Assembly (NCBI GenBank): GCA_003558435.1
Contig: PWLR01000044.1
Coordinates: 1-49,532 of the forward strand
Direction: 5' to 3'
Length of the DNA: 49,532 bases
Source of the DNA: Nitriliruptoraceae bacterium
Lineage (GTDB): Bacteria; Actinomycetota; Nitriliruptoria; Nitriliruptorales; Nitriliruptoraceae
The position numbers were made by a program, and so were the translations under genes. Under the pieces are notes generated by a model. It was not told the DNA's origin and made no database searches. It worked only from the letters and a program-made list of their open reading frames with translations. Below are positions 25,422 to 33,431 of the stretch, in pieces; the stretch's first letter is position 1, and every line of letters starts with the position of its first letter.

Positions 25422-28036
25422 AACCCCAGCAGCTCCCGCAGCCGCCCTGCGTCCATGGGACGGCCCGGCGACGACCACGTCGCGGCGTGGCCCTCGATCT
25501 CGTCGAGCAACCGGAACAGCTCGTCCCGGCGGGTCGGGTCGTCGGCCGCCTCGCGTGGGGACGCGCCGTGCAGCACCGGCAGCGGCGTGTCGAGCCACGT
25601 GTCCTCGTGACGGCGCATCAGGGCCTCGAGCTCGGCCTCCAGCTCCCGGCGGGCGTCGGGGTCCAGGCTGTCGAGGTCGAGCAGCCCGTTGTCCTCGCCG
25701 TCCTCGTCGGCATCGGGGTCGCCGCCGGGCCCGTGGCCCAACGTGACGTCCTCGGCCGGCAGGCGTTCGGCGTCGACGAGTTCCGCCTCGGGTACCACCT
25801 CGGCGATCAGGGACTCGAACCAGGCGGCCCGGGGCGCGGAGTTGGTCGTCACCCGCAGCGTGCCGTCCTCCACGGTGACCCCGCCCTTGAGCCACCGTCG
25901 CCCGCCGTCACCCTCCTCGAGGGCGGTCAACTGGTCGCCGTCGTCCTCCAGGTGCTCGGCCAGCGCGGCCCGCGCCGCTTCGTGGTCCTCCACCGCATAG
26001 ACCAGGGTGGTCAGCACCAGTGGATCGCCGGCGGTGTTGCGCAGCTGCGGCGGGGCCTGCAGCCCGCGGTACCAACCGGCCAGCTCGACCGCGGACGGTT
26101 GTTCGTCGAGCAGATCGAGCAGGCCCTCGCGCCGAGCGTCGTCGACCTTCACGGCCCCGATGCTGGGGGCGGGGCCGTCCGGTTCCGGCACCAGCCAGCC
26201 GAGGAACGCGGTACCGGGCGCGATGTTCGCCGCGGCCATCGAGTGGTCCACGAACGTGGCGCGCTCGCCGCTGGTCAGATCCAGCACGGTCAGCCGATCG
26301 CCGGGATGGGTCTCCACCAGCTCGTAGACCCGCGCGCGTACCTGCGCCCACGCCCGCAACAGCTGCAGTTCGTCGGCGGGCAGCAGCGAGCCGCGCACGT
26401 CGCACAGCTCCTGGAGCGCCCCGCCCTCGAACAGGGTCAGGTTGGCCACGGCCACGTCGCGGTCCTCGGCGCCCGGCTGGCCCGACAGGCCCGTCGCCCG
26501 CTCGATGGGTTCCGCGAAGCCTGCCGCGCGCGGGCTGGCCGCGAAACCGTTGACCTTCTCCCAGACCCACGGCAGGCGGTCCTGCAACGGCCAGCCGTTG
26601 CGGGCCTGGCAGCAGACCTTGTGTTTGCGACCCGAGCCACACGGGCACGGGTCGTTGCGGCCCGCCGAGGTCGGCCCGGGCTTGGCGTAGGTGGCGAGCA
26701 AGCGTTCGAAGCCGGAGAGCGCGGGCAGATCCATGCGGCGCAGCAGCCCGAGCGCCGCCCCGGCCTGTCCTCGGTCCGAGAGGTAGTTCGCCACGTCGAG
26801 CGCGGCGTAGACGTGACCGTCGTCGAGCTCCAGGGCGCGGCGCAGTTGCACCTCGGCCTCCGACTGGTCCTCGGCCACCAGCTCCAGCACCCGTCCGCGC
26901 ACCCAGGCGTCGTTGGCCCGGGCGGTGCGGCCCGACAGCGTCGGCCGGGACACCTCGATCAACGACACCAACCCGGCGCCCGCCAACGGCTCCGAGCCGA
27001 CCACGTCCTCGACGACCGCGGCGGTCGTCCGGATGTCGGCGAGCACGAACGCGAGCTGCTCGGCGACGACGTCGAGGTCGATGGCCGCCAACGCCTCCAG
27101 GGTCATCGCCGCCAGCTCGTCGCGCTCGAGCGCGTCGAGCTGGAGCGCTCCGCCGGGCTCGGTCGCCCGGACGCGGTCGAGGGACGTGAGCAGCACGTGG
27201 CTGCTGACCCGCTGCACCTCGGTCCACACCGCCAGCAGTGCCTCGACCTCGTCGTCGTCGAAGCCGTGGTCCTCGTGCAGGTGGTAGATCAGCTCGTCGA
27301 GTTCGGCCTCGTCCTCCCACAGCTCGTCGAGTTCGTCGTCGTAACGCAACCCGCTGTTGGTCGCGTGCACCTCGGCTGCGGCCAGCAGCTGTTCCAGGGG
27401 CGCGTGCGGGGTGCTCAGCAGGCGCGGGTAGCGCGCCCGGGCCTCGACGACCAGTTCGATCTCGTCGACCGCGCCCTGCTGTGCACGCACGGTGGTCAGG
27501 GTCTGATCCAGCCGGTCCACCACCGTCTCGTCGACCGGGGGGAGCTCGTCGCGGCCGGTGAGCTCGATCCGGCCGTCGACGACGCGGGCGACCACCACCG
27601 GCGCGTCCGGCAACCACCCCGCCGGGCCGGTGAGCTCGAAGTTCTCCGACCGGTCCTCGATCGCCTCCTCGCCGGTGGACAGCGGATAGGTCAGGTCGTC
27701 GGCGCTCAGCAGACTGAGCGGCGCGAGGTCGAGGTCGGTCGCCAACCTCTGGTCGCGTCGTTCCTGCTCCGAGAGCTCGTGGGTCAGGGTCAGGCCCTCC
27801 AGCAGGTCCTCGAGGTCGCACAGCCGTCCGTCGGCCAGCGGGTAGGCCGAGAACTCCCCGCCCTCGACCTCGTCGTCCAGCAACACCGACAGCAACCACC
27901 CCGGGTCGCCGAGCGCTTCGTCGTCGGAGCCCGGCGGCCGGTCCGCGAGCAGGTGGCGTCCCAGTTCCTCCGCGGACATCGGCCCGAGGGTGCGCAGCAG
28001 GGCCTGGGCCTCGCGGCGCAGCGTGATCTCGTCCAT
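25418..28036 (-). CDS. Large SEC-C domain protein of unknown function
   Basis: The 872-aa cytosolic protein carries one SEC-C zinc-binding motif (NDPCPCGSGRKHKVCC) at about residues 465-480, in the middle rather than at the end. The rest is acidic, with long helical regions (for example WEDEAELDELIYHLHEDHGF) and a TPR-like stretch just before the zinc motif (AEVQLRRALELDDGHVYAALDVANYL). SEC-C motifs mediate protein contacts, as in SecA; no enzyme motif is evident. The ATG at 28036 is chosen because upstream codons encode a basic low-complexity run. It heads a string with the 37-aa ORF and the phosphatase gene. Confidence 0.8.
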   Translation of the reverse strand: MDEITLRREAQALLRTLGPMSAEELGRHLLADRPPGSDDEALGDPGWLLSVLLDDEVEGGEFSAYPLADGRLCDLEDLLEGLTLTHELSEQERRDQRLATDLDLAPLSLLSADDLTYPLSTGEEAIEDRSENFELTGPAGWLPDAPVVVARVVDGRIELTGRDELPPVDETVVDRLDQTLTTVRAQQGAVDEIELVVEARARYPRLLSTPHAPLEQLLAAAEVHATNSGLRYDDELDELWEDEAELDELIYHLHEDHGFDDDEVEALLAVWTEVQRVSSHVLLTSLDRVRATEPGGALQLDALERDELAAMTLEALAAIDLDVVAEQLAFVLADIRTTAAVVEDVVGSEPLAGAGLVSLIEVSRPTLSGRTARANDAWVRGRVLELVAEDQSEAEVQLRRALELDDGHVYAALDVANYLSDRGQAGAALGLLRRMDLPALSGFERLLATYAKPGPTSAGRNDPCPCGSGRKHKVCCQARNGWPLQDRLPWVWEKVNGFAASPRAAGFAEPIERATGLSGQPGAEDRDVAVANLTLFEGGALQELCDVRGSLLPADELQLLRAWAQVRARVYELVETHPGDRLTVLDLTSGERATFVDHSMAAANIAPGTAFLGWLVPEPDGPAPSIGAVKVDDARREGLLDLLDEQPSAVELAGWYRGLQAPPQLRNTAGDPLVLTTLVYAVEDHEAARAALAEHLEDDGDQLTALEEGDGGRRWLKGGVTVEDGTLRVTTNSAPRAAWFESLIAEVVPEAELVDAERLPAEDVTLGHGPGGDPDADEDGEDNGLLDLDSLDPDARRELEAELEALMRRHEDTWLDTPLPVLHGASPREAADDPTRRDELFRLLDEIEGHAATWSSPGRPMDAGRLRELLGL

Positions 28037-28359
28037 GACGCGGCCTCTTCCGTCGCGGTGCGATGCGCGTGCGTCCTTCGGTCGCACGCTACCCACCGGG
28101 TTCCGGTCGGCACCCCGGACCTCCGGCACCGGCCGGACGGTCCGGTGTGGCCCGGGCGGTCCGGTGTGGCCCGGGCGATCCGGACCGGGGTGCGGGCTGC
28201 CCTGTCCGACCGCGCGAGGTGCGTCGCCGTTCGTCACCGACCCCCGTGGCGACGCCACGCGTCCCCGGGCCATGGTCGACAACGGCACTCGAACGCCAGG
28301 CCGACCCCAGGCCGACCCCGGGCCGACGCCAGGCCGACGACCTTCAGGAGGGACCCACC
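28037..28359. repeat. Spacer with two sets of short tandem repeats
   Basis: This 323-nt divergent spacer has no gene. It contains two 19-bp units CGGTCCGGTGTGGCCCGGG (28138-28156 and 28157-28175) with a decayed third, and four 11-bp units of AGGCCGACCCC type from 28298 to 28340, ending just before the ribosome-binding site of the Cys-rich protein. The repeats may carry regulator sites or be slippage products. Confidence 0.75.
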
Positions 28360-28743
28360 ATGAGCGTCAAGGAACTGTTGCGGACCCACGAGGACGAGCG
28401 CGACATCGACCGGCTCGTCGCGGTGATCGAGGCCGCCTCCGACTGCGCCGCGCACTGTCTGGCCTGTGCGGATGCGTGCCTCGAGGAGGGCGACCCGATG
28501 CTCAACCGGTGCATCCGCGCCGACCTCGACTGCGCGGACATCTGTACCGCGACCGCCAGGGTCGTCGCCCGCGCCGGCGCGTCCGGGGCGCCGTGGCTGG
28601 AGCTCGTCCGGGTCTGCATGGACACCTGCACCACCTGCGCCGAGGAGTGCGAGAAGCACGATCACGAGCACTGCCGCATCTGCGCCGAAGCGTGCCGCCG
28701 GTGCGCGGAGGCCTGCCGTCAGCTGCTCGACACCGCGGCCTGA
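28360..28743 (+). CDS. Four-helix-bundle copper-storage-like protein (DUF326/Csp)
   Basis: The 127-aa protein contains 16 cysteines arranged as CxxxC and CxxC repeats along four predicted helices (DCAAHCLACADAC, CIRADLDCADIC, CMDTCTTCAEEC, CRICAEACRRCAEAC), plus histidines in KHDHEHC. This matches the DUF326 / Csp family, whose members bind many Cu(I) ions inside a helix bundle. There is no signal peptide, so it is a cytosolic Csp3-like form. ATG at 28360 follows AGGAGGG. No copper exporter or CsoR gene adjoins it. Confidence 0.92.
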   Translation: MSVKELLRTHEDERDIDRLVAVIEAASDCAAHCLACADACLEEGDPMLNRCIRADLDCADICTATARVVARAGASGAPWLELVRVCMDTCTTCAEECEKHDHEHCRICAEACRRCAEACRQLLDTAA

Positions 28744-28798
28744 GCGGCGTCACGGCCGACGCGCGGCCGGGGTCCGACCGTCACCGTCCCACCCGCGA

Positions 28799-29194
28799 TC
28801 AGGCGATCAGTTCAACGCTGACCCCGGGGAGCGGAGCGGCCGCGAGCTTCGCATCCATCGTCAGCAGCCTGGCCTCCAAGCTCACCGCGAGTGCGACGTA
28901 GACGGCGTCGTAGGCGGTGAGGTTCGCGCGTAGGTCCCACACCACCGGCAGCAGGTCGGTGTGCGGGTAACGGTTGACATCGAGGTCGGAGAGGTCGGCC
29001 AGCGCCTGCGCGCCCCGCTCCGCCGTGATGCCTCCACGGCTCGCGAACCGGCGCACGACCTGCGCCACCTCGATGTCGAGCAGGTGGGGTGCGTGCAGGG
29101 TCTGTTCGGCCTGCTCGAGCCAGTCGTCGACCGCGCCAGCCAGCGGTAGCCGCAGGAGCCACTCCACTGCCGCCGAGGCGTCCAGCACGATCAC
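28799..29194 (-). CDS. vapC: PIN-domain toxin (VapC family)
   Basis: The 131-aa PIN-domain ribonuclease has the expected acidic residues: VLDASAAVEWLL (first Asp), ALADL/E region with DIEVAQV, and LTAYDAVYVALA with LLTMDAKLA at the end. VapC toxins cut tRNA or rRNA when not bound by antitoxin. Its GTG start overlaps the antitoxin stop as GTGA. Residues are intact, so an active toxin is expected. Confidence 0.9.
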   Translation of the reverse strand: MIVLDASAAVEWLLRLPLAGAVDDWLEQAEQTLHAPHLLDIEVAQVVRRFASRGGITAERGAQALADLSDLDVNRYPHTDLLPVVWDLRANLTAYDAVYVALAVSLEARLLTMDAKLAAAPLPGVSVELIA

Positions 29195-29421
29195 CGGGCG
29201 TCACGCTCGGCCCGGACCGCCTCGGCGGCGGACTCTTCATGCGCCTCGGTCGTGGCGCGTTGCCGCACCCGCTCGAGCAGTTCGGTCCTGGTGGGTCGTT
29301 CGAGGGAGCGTCGTAGCTCGGCCAGGGCGTACTCGGACAGCGAGGTCCCCTCCAGGGCCGCCCGCGACTTCAGGCGGCGGTGGAGGTCGTCCGGCACGTT
29401 GCGGATCTGCAGCATCTTCAT
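29191..29421 (-). CDS. vapB: Ribbon-helix-helix antitoxin (FitA/VapB-like)
   Basis: The 76-aa protein starts MKMLQIRNVPDDLHRRLKSR and continues with AALEGTSLSEYALAELRR, the FitA-like ribbon-helix-helix pattern: the N-terminal strand binds DNA and the C-terminal part wraps the toxin. It is coupled to vapC by a GTGA overlap. ATG at 29421 is chosen over the one at 29451; the second would place the start inside the operator palindrome. Autoregulation is expected. Confidence 0.88.
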   Translation of the reverse strand: MKMLQIRNVPDDLHRRLKSRAALEGTSLSEYALAELRRSLERPTRTELLERVRQRATTEAHEESAAEAVRAERDAR

Positions 29422-29452
29422 GTGCTCAGCATACTCGCATGTGAAACACATG
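29419..29452 (-). promoter_or_regulatory. Operator/promoter of the vapBC pair
   Basis: A perfect inverted repeat CATGTG-AAA-CACATG lies at 29438-29452, and a further CATGTG copy lies at 29419-29424 over the vapB start. On the minus strand a -10-like TATGCT (about 29435-29430) stands a few bases before the ATG, so the transcript may be leaderless. The region is AT-rich relative to its surroundings. Confidence 0.55.
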
Positions 29453-29486
29453 AGAGGCGACCGCCGCGGCCTTCCTCATCGCCGGC

Positions 29487-29783
29487 TCAGACCCCGGCGA
29501 CGATGAAGGCGGCGTTCGGTCGCGTCGCGGCGAGCCGCTCGCCGAGCACGGCCTGGTAGTCGTCCGCGTCGTAGACCGCCTGGGCGTGCGCGACGTCGTC
29601 GAACCGCAGGATCACGGTGTGGGTCCCGGTCGCCACCCCCTCCGGCAGACCGACCGTGGCCTCGCTGACCGCCACCACCTCGACCGACCCGGGACCGAAC
29701 AGCACCGGGGTGGCCCGATCGCGGTAGGCCGCGAGCGCCTCCGGGTCGGTGACGTCGTAGTTGAGGACCATGTAGGCGGGCAT
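29487..29783 (-). CDS. DUF1330 domain protein
   Basis: The 98-aa protein has the DUF1330 dimeric alpha-beta barrel pattern: AYMVLNYDVTDPEALAAYRDRATPVL, a middle strand around VEVVAVSEA, TVILRFDDVAHAQAVYDADDYQAVLGERLAATRPNAAFIVAGV at the C-terminus. Function is unknown for the family; relatives resemble small monooxygenase-like or stress proteins. The ATG at 29783 gives full family length. It is monocistronic. Confidence 0.9.
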   Translation of the reverse strand: MPAYMVLNYDVTDPEALAAYRDRATPVLFGPGSVEVVAVSEATVGLPEGVATGTHTVILRFDDVAHAQAVYDADDYQAVLGERLAATRPNAAFIVAGV

Positions 29784-29922
29784 CAGGGCTCCGTGTTCGG
29801 GACGGGCGGGTGTGGCGTGGCCGACGGCAGGGCCGCGGAGGACCCCGCGCCGGGTTCTACCGCCCGAACACCGTCCCGCGGCGCATCCGTGCGCCGCCGT
29901 CGCCCTCGAGAGGCCCGGAACC

Positions 29923-30546
29923 TCAGAACGTCGTCGACTCGCCGGGGGCGAGCACGCGGATGTCGGCGACGTCGCCCGCCTTGTCGGCGAACAGTTCCGG
30001 GTCGGCCGGGAAGACGTCGAAGTGGATGGGCACGGCGGCCGCCGCGCCGACCGTCTCGATCATCACGTAGGCGTCCCGGTAGCTGCAGCTCGGTCCGGCG
30101 ATGGGCACCGCCAGGATCTCGGCCCGCAGCGCGTGCAGCTCGGCGCCGTCCCCGGGGTGCAACAGCCGGTCGTCGAGCAGGAAGCCGAGGTTGGGCGGGC
30201 CGGGCGCGCCGTCGACCATCGGCATGTGCGGCAGGTCGAAGGCTTCGACCGGGATGCCGGCCACCTCGATCCGGTCGCCCCCGGCGACGATCCGCAGGTC
30301 GTCGCGGCCGAGTGCCTGTGCCACATCGGCGTTCGCGACCATCGGCAGGCCCCGGTCGAGCAGTTGGCTGGCCCAGTCCCGGTCGAGGTGATCGGGGTGC
30401 TGATGGGTGATCAACACCGCGTCCACCGGCAGCAGCTCGTCGAGTTCGTGGCGGTCGCTGGCGGGGAAGCCGGGGTCGATCAGCAGCCGTCCCGTACCCG
30501 GGACCTCGACCACGAGGCAGGACTGCGGATACTTGGTGACCTTCAT
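29923..30546 (-). CDS. MBL-fold metallohydrolase
   Basis: The 207-aa protein is a compact metallo-beta-lactamase-fold enzyme of the UlaG/YtkL-like type. The zinc site motif HQHPDHLD (THQHPDHL) follows LLIDPGFPASD; a later LPHMPM, a DDRLLHPGD stretch, and the final VPIHFDVFPADPE with its histidine complete the metal ligands. The substrate is unknown. It has no signal peptide. ATG at 30546 begins MKVTKYPQSCLVVEV, a normal first strand. Confidence 0.9.
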   Translation of the reverse strand: MKVTKYPQSCLVVEVPGTGRLLIDPGFPASDRHELDELLPVDAVLITHQHPDHLDRDWASQLLDRGLPMVANADVAQALGRDDLRIVAGGDRIEVAGIPVEAFDLPHMPMVDGAPGPPNLGFLLDDRLLHPGDGAELHALRAEILAVPIAGPSCSYRDAYVMIETVGAAAAVPIHFDVFPADPELFADKAGDVADIRVLAPGESTTF

Positions 30547-30669
30547 CCCGGCCTCGCACGTCGTCGATCATCGTCGGGCGCCCGCTGCCAGGTCACGGTA
30601 GATGCGGAGCGCGCGCTGCGCCATGCCCCGCGAGCCGTCAGCAGGACGACGTCCGGGGTCGGGCGGCCG

Positions 30670-30684
30670 TGGCTGTGACAGCCA
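30670..30684. promoter_or_regulatory. 15-bp palindrome upstream of a flavodoxin-like reductase gene
   Basis: TGGCTGT-G-ACAGCCA is a perfect inverted repeat 30 nt before the ATG at 30714. Its position suits an operator for a dimeric repressor. No regulator gene adjoins it. Confidence 0.35.
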
Positions 30685-30713
30685 TCGCGGGCAGCACGCC
30701 TAGCGTCGGCGGT

Positions 30714-31322
30714 ATGAGTGAACTCGCCGCCATCGCCCTGAACTGCTCACTGAAGGCCGAGGGCCCGTCCAACACCGAGGTGCTGCTGCGCCAGGTGCTC
30801 GACGAGCTCGAGGGCCACGACGTGACCACCGACATCGTCCGGGTCGCCGCCCGCACGATCCATCCCGGCGTGCTGTCCGAGGCGCAGGGCCCGGGCGACG
30901 CGTGGCCGGAGCTGCGCGAACAGATCCTGGCCTCCGACATCGTGATCCTGGGCACGCCGGTATGGCTCGGCAACCCCTCGTCGATCTGCCGGCGGGTGCT
31001 CGAGCGTATGGATGCGTTCCTGGCCGAGACCGACGACGACGGCCGGATGATCACCATGGACAAGGTCGCCGGGGTCGTGGTGACCGGCAACGAGGACGGT
31101 GCCCACAACAGCATCGCCCAGTGCTACCAGGGCCTGGCCGACGTCGGGTTCACGATCCCGGCCAACGCCGCCACCTACTGGGTCGGCGAGGCCATGCAAC
31201 CGGTCGACTACGGCGACCTCGACGAGACCCCGGCGAACGTGGCCAGCACCACCGCGATGATGGCCGCCAACCTCGTCCACGTCGCGCGCCTGCTCAAGGA
31301 GCACCCCTACCCGGCGGGGTGA
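30714..31322 (+). CDS. NAD(P)H-dependent flavin oxidoreductase (flavodoxin fold)
   Basis: The 202-aa protein is of the NADPH-dependent FMN reductase / flavodoxin-like family. The first strand AAIALNCSLK leads into a phosphate-binding region (GPSNTEVLLRQVLDEL), followed by SDIVILGTPVWLGNPSSICRRVLERMDAF and GVVVTGNEDGAHNSIAQCYQGLADVGF, typical for FMN contacts. It likely reduces quinones or aromatic nitro or azo compounds. ATG at 30714 is preferred over the GTG at 30669, which would run through the palindrome. Confidence 0.87.
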   Translation: MSELAAIALNCSLKAEGPSNTEVLLRQVLDELEGHDVTTDIVRVAARTIHPGVLSEAQGPGDAWPELREQILASDIVILGTPVWLGNPSSICRRVLERMDAFLAETDDDGRMITMDKVAGVVVTGNEDGAHNSIAQCYQGLADVGFTIPANAATYWVGEAMQPVDYGDLDETPANVASTTAMMAANLVHVARLLKEHPYPAG

Positions 31323-31394
31323 GCGCCGACGGGCCGCGTGGCCCCGTCGCGGGCAGGTTCACGGCCGGGAGTTCGCGGTGGTCGATTCTCGCGG

Positions 31395-32078
31395 TCAGCT
31401 GGCGCCGTCGAACACGCGCTCGACCTCGTCCCCCGGGTCGGTGTGGAAGGCCCAGAACGCATCCGCGATGTGCTCGGGGTCGAACGCCGTCCCGGCCTCG
31501 ATCGTGCCGTTGATGATCAGGGTGCGTACACGCACGCCGTGCTCATCCAGATCGTCGGCCAGCAGACCGGCCACGGTGCGCATCCCCGCCTTGCCGAGCG
31601 ACAGCACGCCCATGGGCGCGTAGGGCTTGAGCGCCAACCCACCGCCGGTGAGCAGCACCGTGCCGCCGGTCGCCCGCAGGCTCGGCAGCGCGGCCTGGAC
31701 CGCGGCGACCGGCCCCAGGACGCTGAGGTTCGTCGCCTGCTGGAGCGCGTCGAGGTCCGCATCGATCAGGCGCTCGCCGAACGCGGAGGCGTTGTAGGCC
31801 AGCACCTCGATGGCACCGGCCTGCGCCACCTCGGTGACCGCCGCGTGCAGCTGCGCCAGGTCCGAGGCATCACAACCGACGACGAGCGCGTCGCGTCCGG
31901 CGGCCCGCACCTCGGCGGCGAGATCCTCCAACCGGCGAGTGTTGCGGGCGAGCAGCGCGATGTCGTGGCCCTCGGCGGCGAACCGGAGCGCGAGCGAGCG
32001 CCCGAGACCGCTGCCGGCACCGATCACGACGGCGTAGCGGGCGCCGGTGGTCGGCGGCGTGGACGGTTCCGTGCTCAT
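31395..32078 (-). CDS. SDR-family protein lacking the catalytic tyrosine
   Basis: The 227-aa Rossmann protein has the NAD(P)-binding motif GAGSGLGRSLALRFAAEG and the later CDASDL and LAYNAS (in place of NNAG). At the active site the usual Y-x-x-x-K reads L-S-L-G-K (VLSLGKAGMRTVAG), so the tyrosine is missing while the lysine stays. Such SLGKA variants form a known SDR subgroup of uncertain chemistry; it may bind a cofactor without classic dehydrogenase activity. ATG at 32078 follows GGAGAGA. Confidence 0.88.
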   Translation of the reverse strand: MSTEPSTPPTTGARYAVVIGAGSGLGRSLALRFAAEGHDIALLARNTRRLEDLAAEVRAAGRDALVVGCDASDLAQLHAAVTEVAQAGAIEVLAYNASAFGERLIDADLDALQQATNLSVLGPVAAVQAALPSLRATGGTVLLTGGGLALKPYAPMGVLSLGKAGMRTVAGLLADDLDEHGVRVRTLIINGTIEAGTAFDPEHIADAFWAFHTDPGDEVERVFDGAS

Positions 32079-32099
32079 GGGTTCTCTCCGTGTGGGGTC

Positions 32100-32357
32100 A
32101 CCGAGCTTCGGCGGGCGCCTCCTGCCGGACGGGCGCTATCCCGGTCACACCACGGAAGCATCGCTGACGGACGACCTTCTGGATGCGGTCGACGCATGAG
32201 GGTGCTCCTCGACACCCTCGCGGAGCTGCCGCACCATCACCGTGACCCTTTCGACCGACTCCTGGCCGTTCAGGCGCAGGGCATCCCGATCATCACCGGC
32301 GACGACCAGATCGCGCAGTACGACGTCGAGGTCCTGCGCCCGGACGCCGACCGCTGA
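32100..32357 (+). pseudogene. Remnant of a second vapBC-type toxin-antitoxin pair
   Basis: From the ATG at 32196 a 53-aa frame begins MRVLLDT, the usual start of a VapC PIN domain, and jumps straight to LPHHHRDPFDRLLAVQAQGIPIITGDDQIAQYDVEVL, the usual PIN C-terminus. About 70-80 residues of the middle are missing. Directly upstream, a frame ends TDDLLDAVDA and its TGA overlaps this ATG as ATGA; it resembles the tail of a Phd/VapB antitoxin. Together they look like a decayed toxin-antitoxin locus with an in-frame internal deletion. Confidence 0.6.
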
Positions 32358-32376
32358 GGCTTCGTGCCCGGGCAGG

Positions 32377-33048
32377 TCAGTGGAGCGTCGCCCGGGCCCA
32401 CCGTCCGAGGACGCCACGGCCGTTGGCGGCCACCGCTGCCACACGATCGGGGTCGAGACGGACCTGCGGTGGTAGCTCGGGCGCCATCGTTTCGAGCGCG
32501 GCCGCGTCGGTCTCCACGTGGAACTGCAGCCCGTAGCTGCGTCCGATCCGGAACGCCTGGTTGGGGTAGTCGGCGGTGCTCGCCAGCCGTGTGGCCCCGG
32601 CGGGGAGCGCGAACGTGTCGCGGTGCCAGTGCAGCACCGGCATCGACGGTCCCGCCGGGCCGAGCACCGCGTCACCACGACCGTCGGCCGTCAACGTCAC
32701 CGTGCCGATCCCGACCTCCTCGACCGGCCCCGTGCGGACCTCGGCACCGAGCGCCGCCGCCAGCAGTTGCGCTCCGAGGCACACCCCCAGGACCGGCACG
32801 TCCAGCTCCACACACGAACGCAGGAGCGCTCGTTCGGCAGCGAGGTAGGGGAACGCGTCGTCGTCCATCGCGCCCATCGGCCCGCCCATCACCACCACCG
32901 CCCCGAGGCCGGCCACCTCGTCGACCGACGGGAGTGCGGCCCCGAGATCCATCCGGAGCACCTCGACGTCCAGACCGTGTGCCGCGAGGGTCTCACCGAT
33001 CAGCGCCGGACCCTCGAACGCGACGTGTTGGACCACGACCGCTCGCAT
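32377..33048 (-). CDS. Class I glutamine amidotransferase-like protein
   Basis: The 223-aa protein has the GATase1 triad: nucleophile Cys in PVLGVCLGAQLLAAALG, His in GLQFHVE and the acidic partner right after it. It also shows VVVMGGPMGAMDDD near residue 50. It resembles stand-alone GMP-synthase-type amidotransferases such as those for gamma-glutamyl or unknown amides; the substrate is not known. ATG at 33048 follows GGGGAGGGGTGAGG. It diverges from the ATPase fragment across a 49-nt spacer holding the palindrome GGTAACGTTACC (33077-33088). Confidence 0.88.
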   Translation of the reverse strand: MRAVVVQHVAFEGPALIGETLAAHGLDVEVLRMDLGAALPSVDEVAGLGAVVVMGGPMGAMDDDAFPYLAAERALLRSCVELDVPVLGVCLGAQLLAAALGAEVRTGPVEEVGIGTVTLTADGRGDAVLGPAGPSMPVLHWHRDTFALPAGATRLASTADYPNQAFRIGRSYGLQFHVETDAAALETMAPELPPQVRLDPDRVAAVAANGRGVLGRWARATLH

Positions 33049-33076
33049 ACGCCTCACCCCTCCCCCGGGACGCCGA

Positions 33077-33088
33077 GGTAACGTTACC
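33077..33088. promoter_or_regulatory. 12-bp palindrome between divergent genes
   Basis: GGTAACGTTACC is a perfect palindrome with an AT-rich core in a GC-rich spacer, between the amidotransferase start (33048, minus) and the ATPase fragment start (33098, plus). It could be an operator or carry the -10 elements of either gene. Confidence 0.35.
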
Positions 33089-33097
33089 CGCCGACAT

Positions 33098-33308
33098 GTG
33101 ATGGGCGCCTCGATGGCGCAAGGCGCGGACCACGATCCGTTCACCCCCGGCTTCAGCAACCTGCCGCGCGTCTTCGCCGGCCGCAAGGCCGAGTTCGCCG
33201 ACCTGGAACAGATGCTCGCCCGGATCTCCAACGGCACCTACGAACAGGTGCGGATGATCACCGGCAACCGCGGTCTGGGCAAGACCACCCTGCTCCGCGA
33301 ACAGGTCT
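33098..33308 (+). pseudogene. Truncated N-terminus of an AAA/ORC-like ATPase
   Basis: About 70 codons encode the start of a P-loop ATPase of the kind often annotated ATP-binding/AAA protein: PFTPGFSNLPRVFAGRKAEF, then MITGNRGLGKTTLLREQ with a full Walker A. Immediately after, the sequence becomes low-complexity and repeat-rich, and no Walker B or sensor motif is found in any frame. The frame stays open to 33655 through a 72-bp repeat, so a chimaeric 185-aa product could be made, but it would not be a working ATPase. Confidence 0.7.
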
Positions 33309-33431
33309 GGCCGAGCCCTCGCCCGGGTCGGAACGGCCACACTGGCGCGCCTGGCACCTGCGCTCGCTGCCGGAACCCGACTGAGCGGGCCGGCGACCGT
33401 CGCGACCCGGTGACCCATCGACCCACCAACT

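Noticed and set aside
28135..28340. CRISPR array
   Set aside because: The repeats are directly adjacent with no spacers, and no cas gene is present in the window.
25214..28363. 1,049-aa plus-strand ORF opposite the SEC-C gene
   Set aside because: The translation is Gly/Val/Arg/Gln-rich without motifs, while the minus strand encodes a clear SEC-C protein.
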